Assembly (NCBI GenBank): GCA_958450325.1
Contig: OY288256.1
Coordinates: forward strand, 51,354,953 to 51,418,952
Length of the DNA: 64,000 nt
Source of the DNA: Agrostemma githago
Lineage: Eukaryota; Streptophyta; Magnoliopsida; Caryophyllales; Caryophyllaceae
Direction of reading: 5' to 3'
Part shown: positions 63,380 through 64,000 of the stretch, in pieces
Numbering within the stretch: the stretch's first letter is position 1
How the letters are laid out: each line of letters begins with the position of its first letter
Notes under the pieces: generated by a model
Seen by the model: the letters and a program-made list of their open reading frames with translations, nothing else
What the model was told of the DNA's origin: nothing
The model's database searches: none
Made by a program: the position numbers and the translations under genes

Positions 63380-63655
63380 AATTACTGTTTTTGTTATTAC
63401 AACACCATGACCGTGTTGATTAAAATTAATTAAAAATGTTAAAGTCTTCGGGTAATTTTTTTAGATTACTTCAAAAACATAAAACGACGATAAGATATTA
63501 GCTTCCTCTCACTTTACATTAACTATGCACGACTGCATGTGAATGGATATTATTGAAAGATTGTACTCGTATCAATAACCTCTCTTGTTCATGATCTTAA
63601 TGACTCAATACATTCTCTATGAAGTCAATAGTTTAAACATCGCCCTACTATTTAT

Positions 63656-63698
<43 letters not shown>

Positions 63699-64000
63699 TG
63701 GCGGATAGAATTAATCAAAATCAGGGTTAATCAAGTTATTATTATTGGTTGATGTAAATTGTAAATGCAAAAAGTAATTATGATAACTTGACCATGGATT
63801 GACCATTATTATTGTTGTTTTGATTTTGCAGTAGGAGTACATGTAGCTAGTATAGTTGGTCATCATAAATAAAGTTGGAGTCCAATTGATGGGCAGTTGG
63901 GCACCTTGGATGGTGGTTGAGAAAAGAAGGGTCCTCCTTAGCTTGTAGGGTCATTATATATTATTGTGCACATCGATCATCTTATATTATTATCATTGCA

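Overview
This is nuclear DNA of a flowering plant. The signs are AT-rich sequence, genes split by GT-AG introns, Stowaway/hAT/CACTA-type transposons, long (TA)n tracts and a plant-specific S40 senescence-regulator gene. The style of the repeats suggests a eudicot, perhaps Caryophyllales, but that is only an impression. No bacterial, organellar or viral gene was recognised.

Layout. 1-8598 is ordinary flank. It holds a possible 5' leader exon, a CACTA end, a Copia-like LTR, a hAT-like MITE, a Stowaway MITE and one clear host gene: an intronless S40 gene on the minus strand (6983-7624) with its own TATA box. 8662-56770 is a single 48.1-kb foldback element sitting inside a (TA)n tract. Its two inverted arms (8662-30297 and 35322-56770, about 21.5 kb each, about 2% diverged in the one gene I compared base by base) flank a 5-kb centre. 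56805-60898 is a train of three further, unrelated terminal-inverted-repeat elements, separated from the giant element and from each other by (TA)n. 60972-64000 is flank with a CACTA end, a Stowaway MITE and another MITE.

Gene content of the giant element, from the outside of each arm inward: a GC-rich hairpin unit; two multi-exon ULP1/C48 cysteine protease-like genes in tandem (ULP-A, ULP-B); a small F-box-like gene (FBX1); a divergently transcribed XS-domain gene (SGS3/IDN2/FDM-type domain); and a second small F-box-like gene (FBX2) related to the first. The order is mirrored in the other arm, so each gene is present twice. The F-box-like genes are open in both arms. XS is open on the left and has one stop on the right. 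All four ULP copies carry different lesions, many of them one-base indels in homopolymers. The centre holds shattered pieces of a third ULP paralogue, a captured fragment resembling the NO VEIN/sacsin-like ATPase family, and long arrays of a roughly 65-bp tandem repeat that also invades introns and intergenic DNA of both arms. No transposase was recognised, so the element is probably mobilised in trans, if at all.

Interpretation (inference). ULP genes on Mutator-like and foldback elements are known in Arabidopsis (KI genes, FARE elements). What looks new is the combination of ULP proteases, a stand-alone XS-domain protein and paired F-box-like proteins inside a palindrome whose transcripts would themselves be strong double-stranded RNA. 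An anti-silencing or silencing-interaction cassette is a testable hypothesis.
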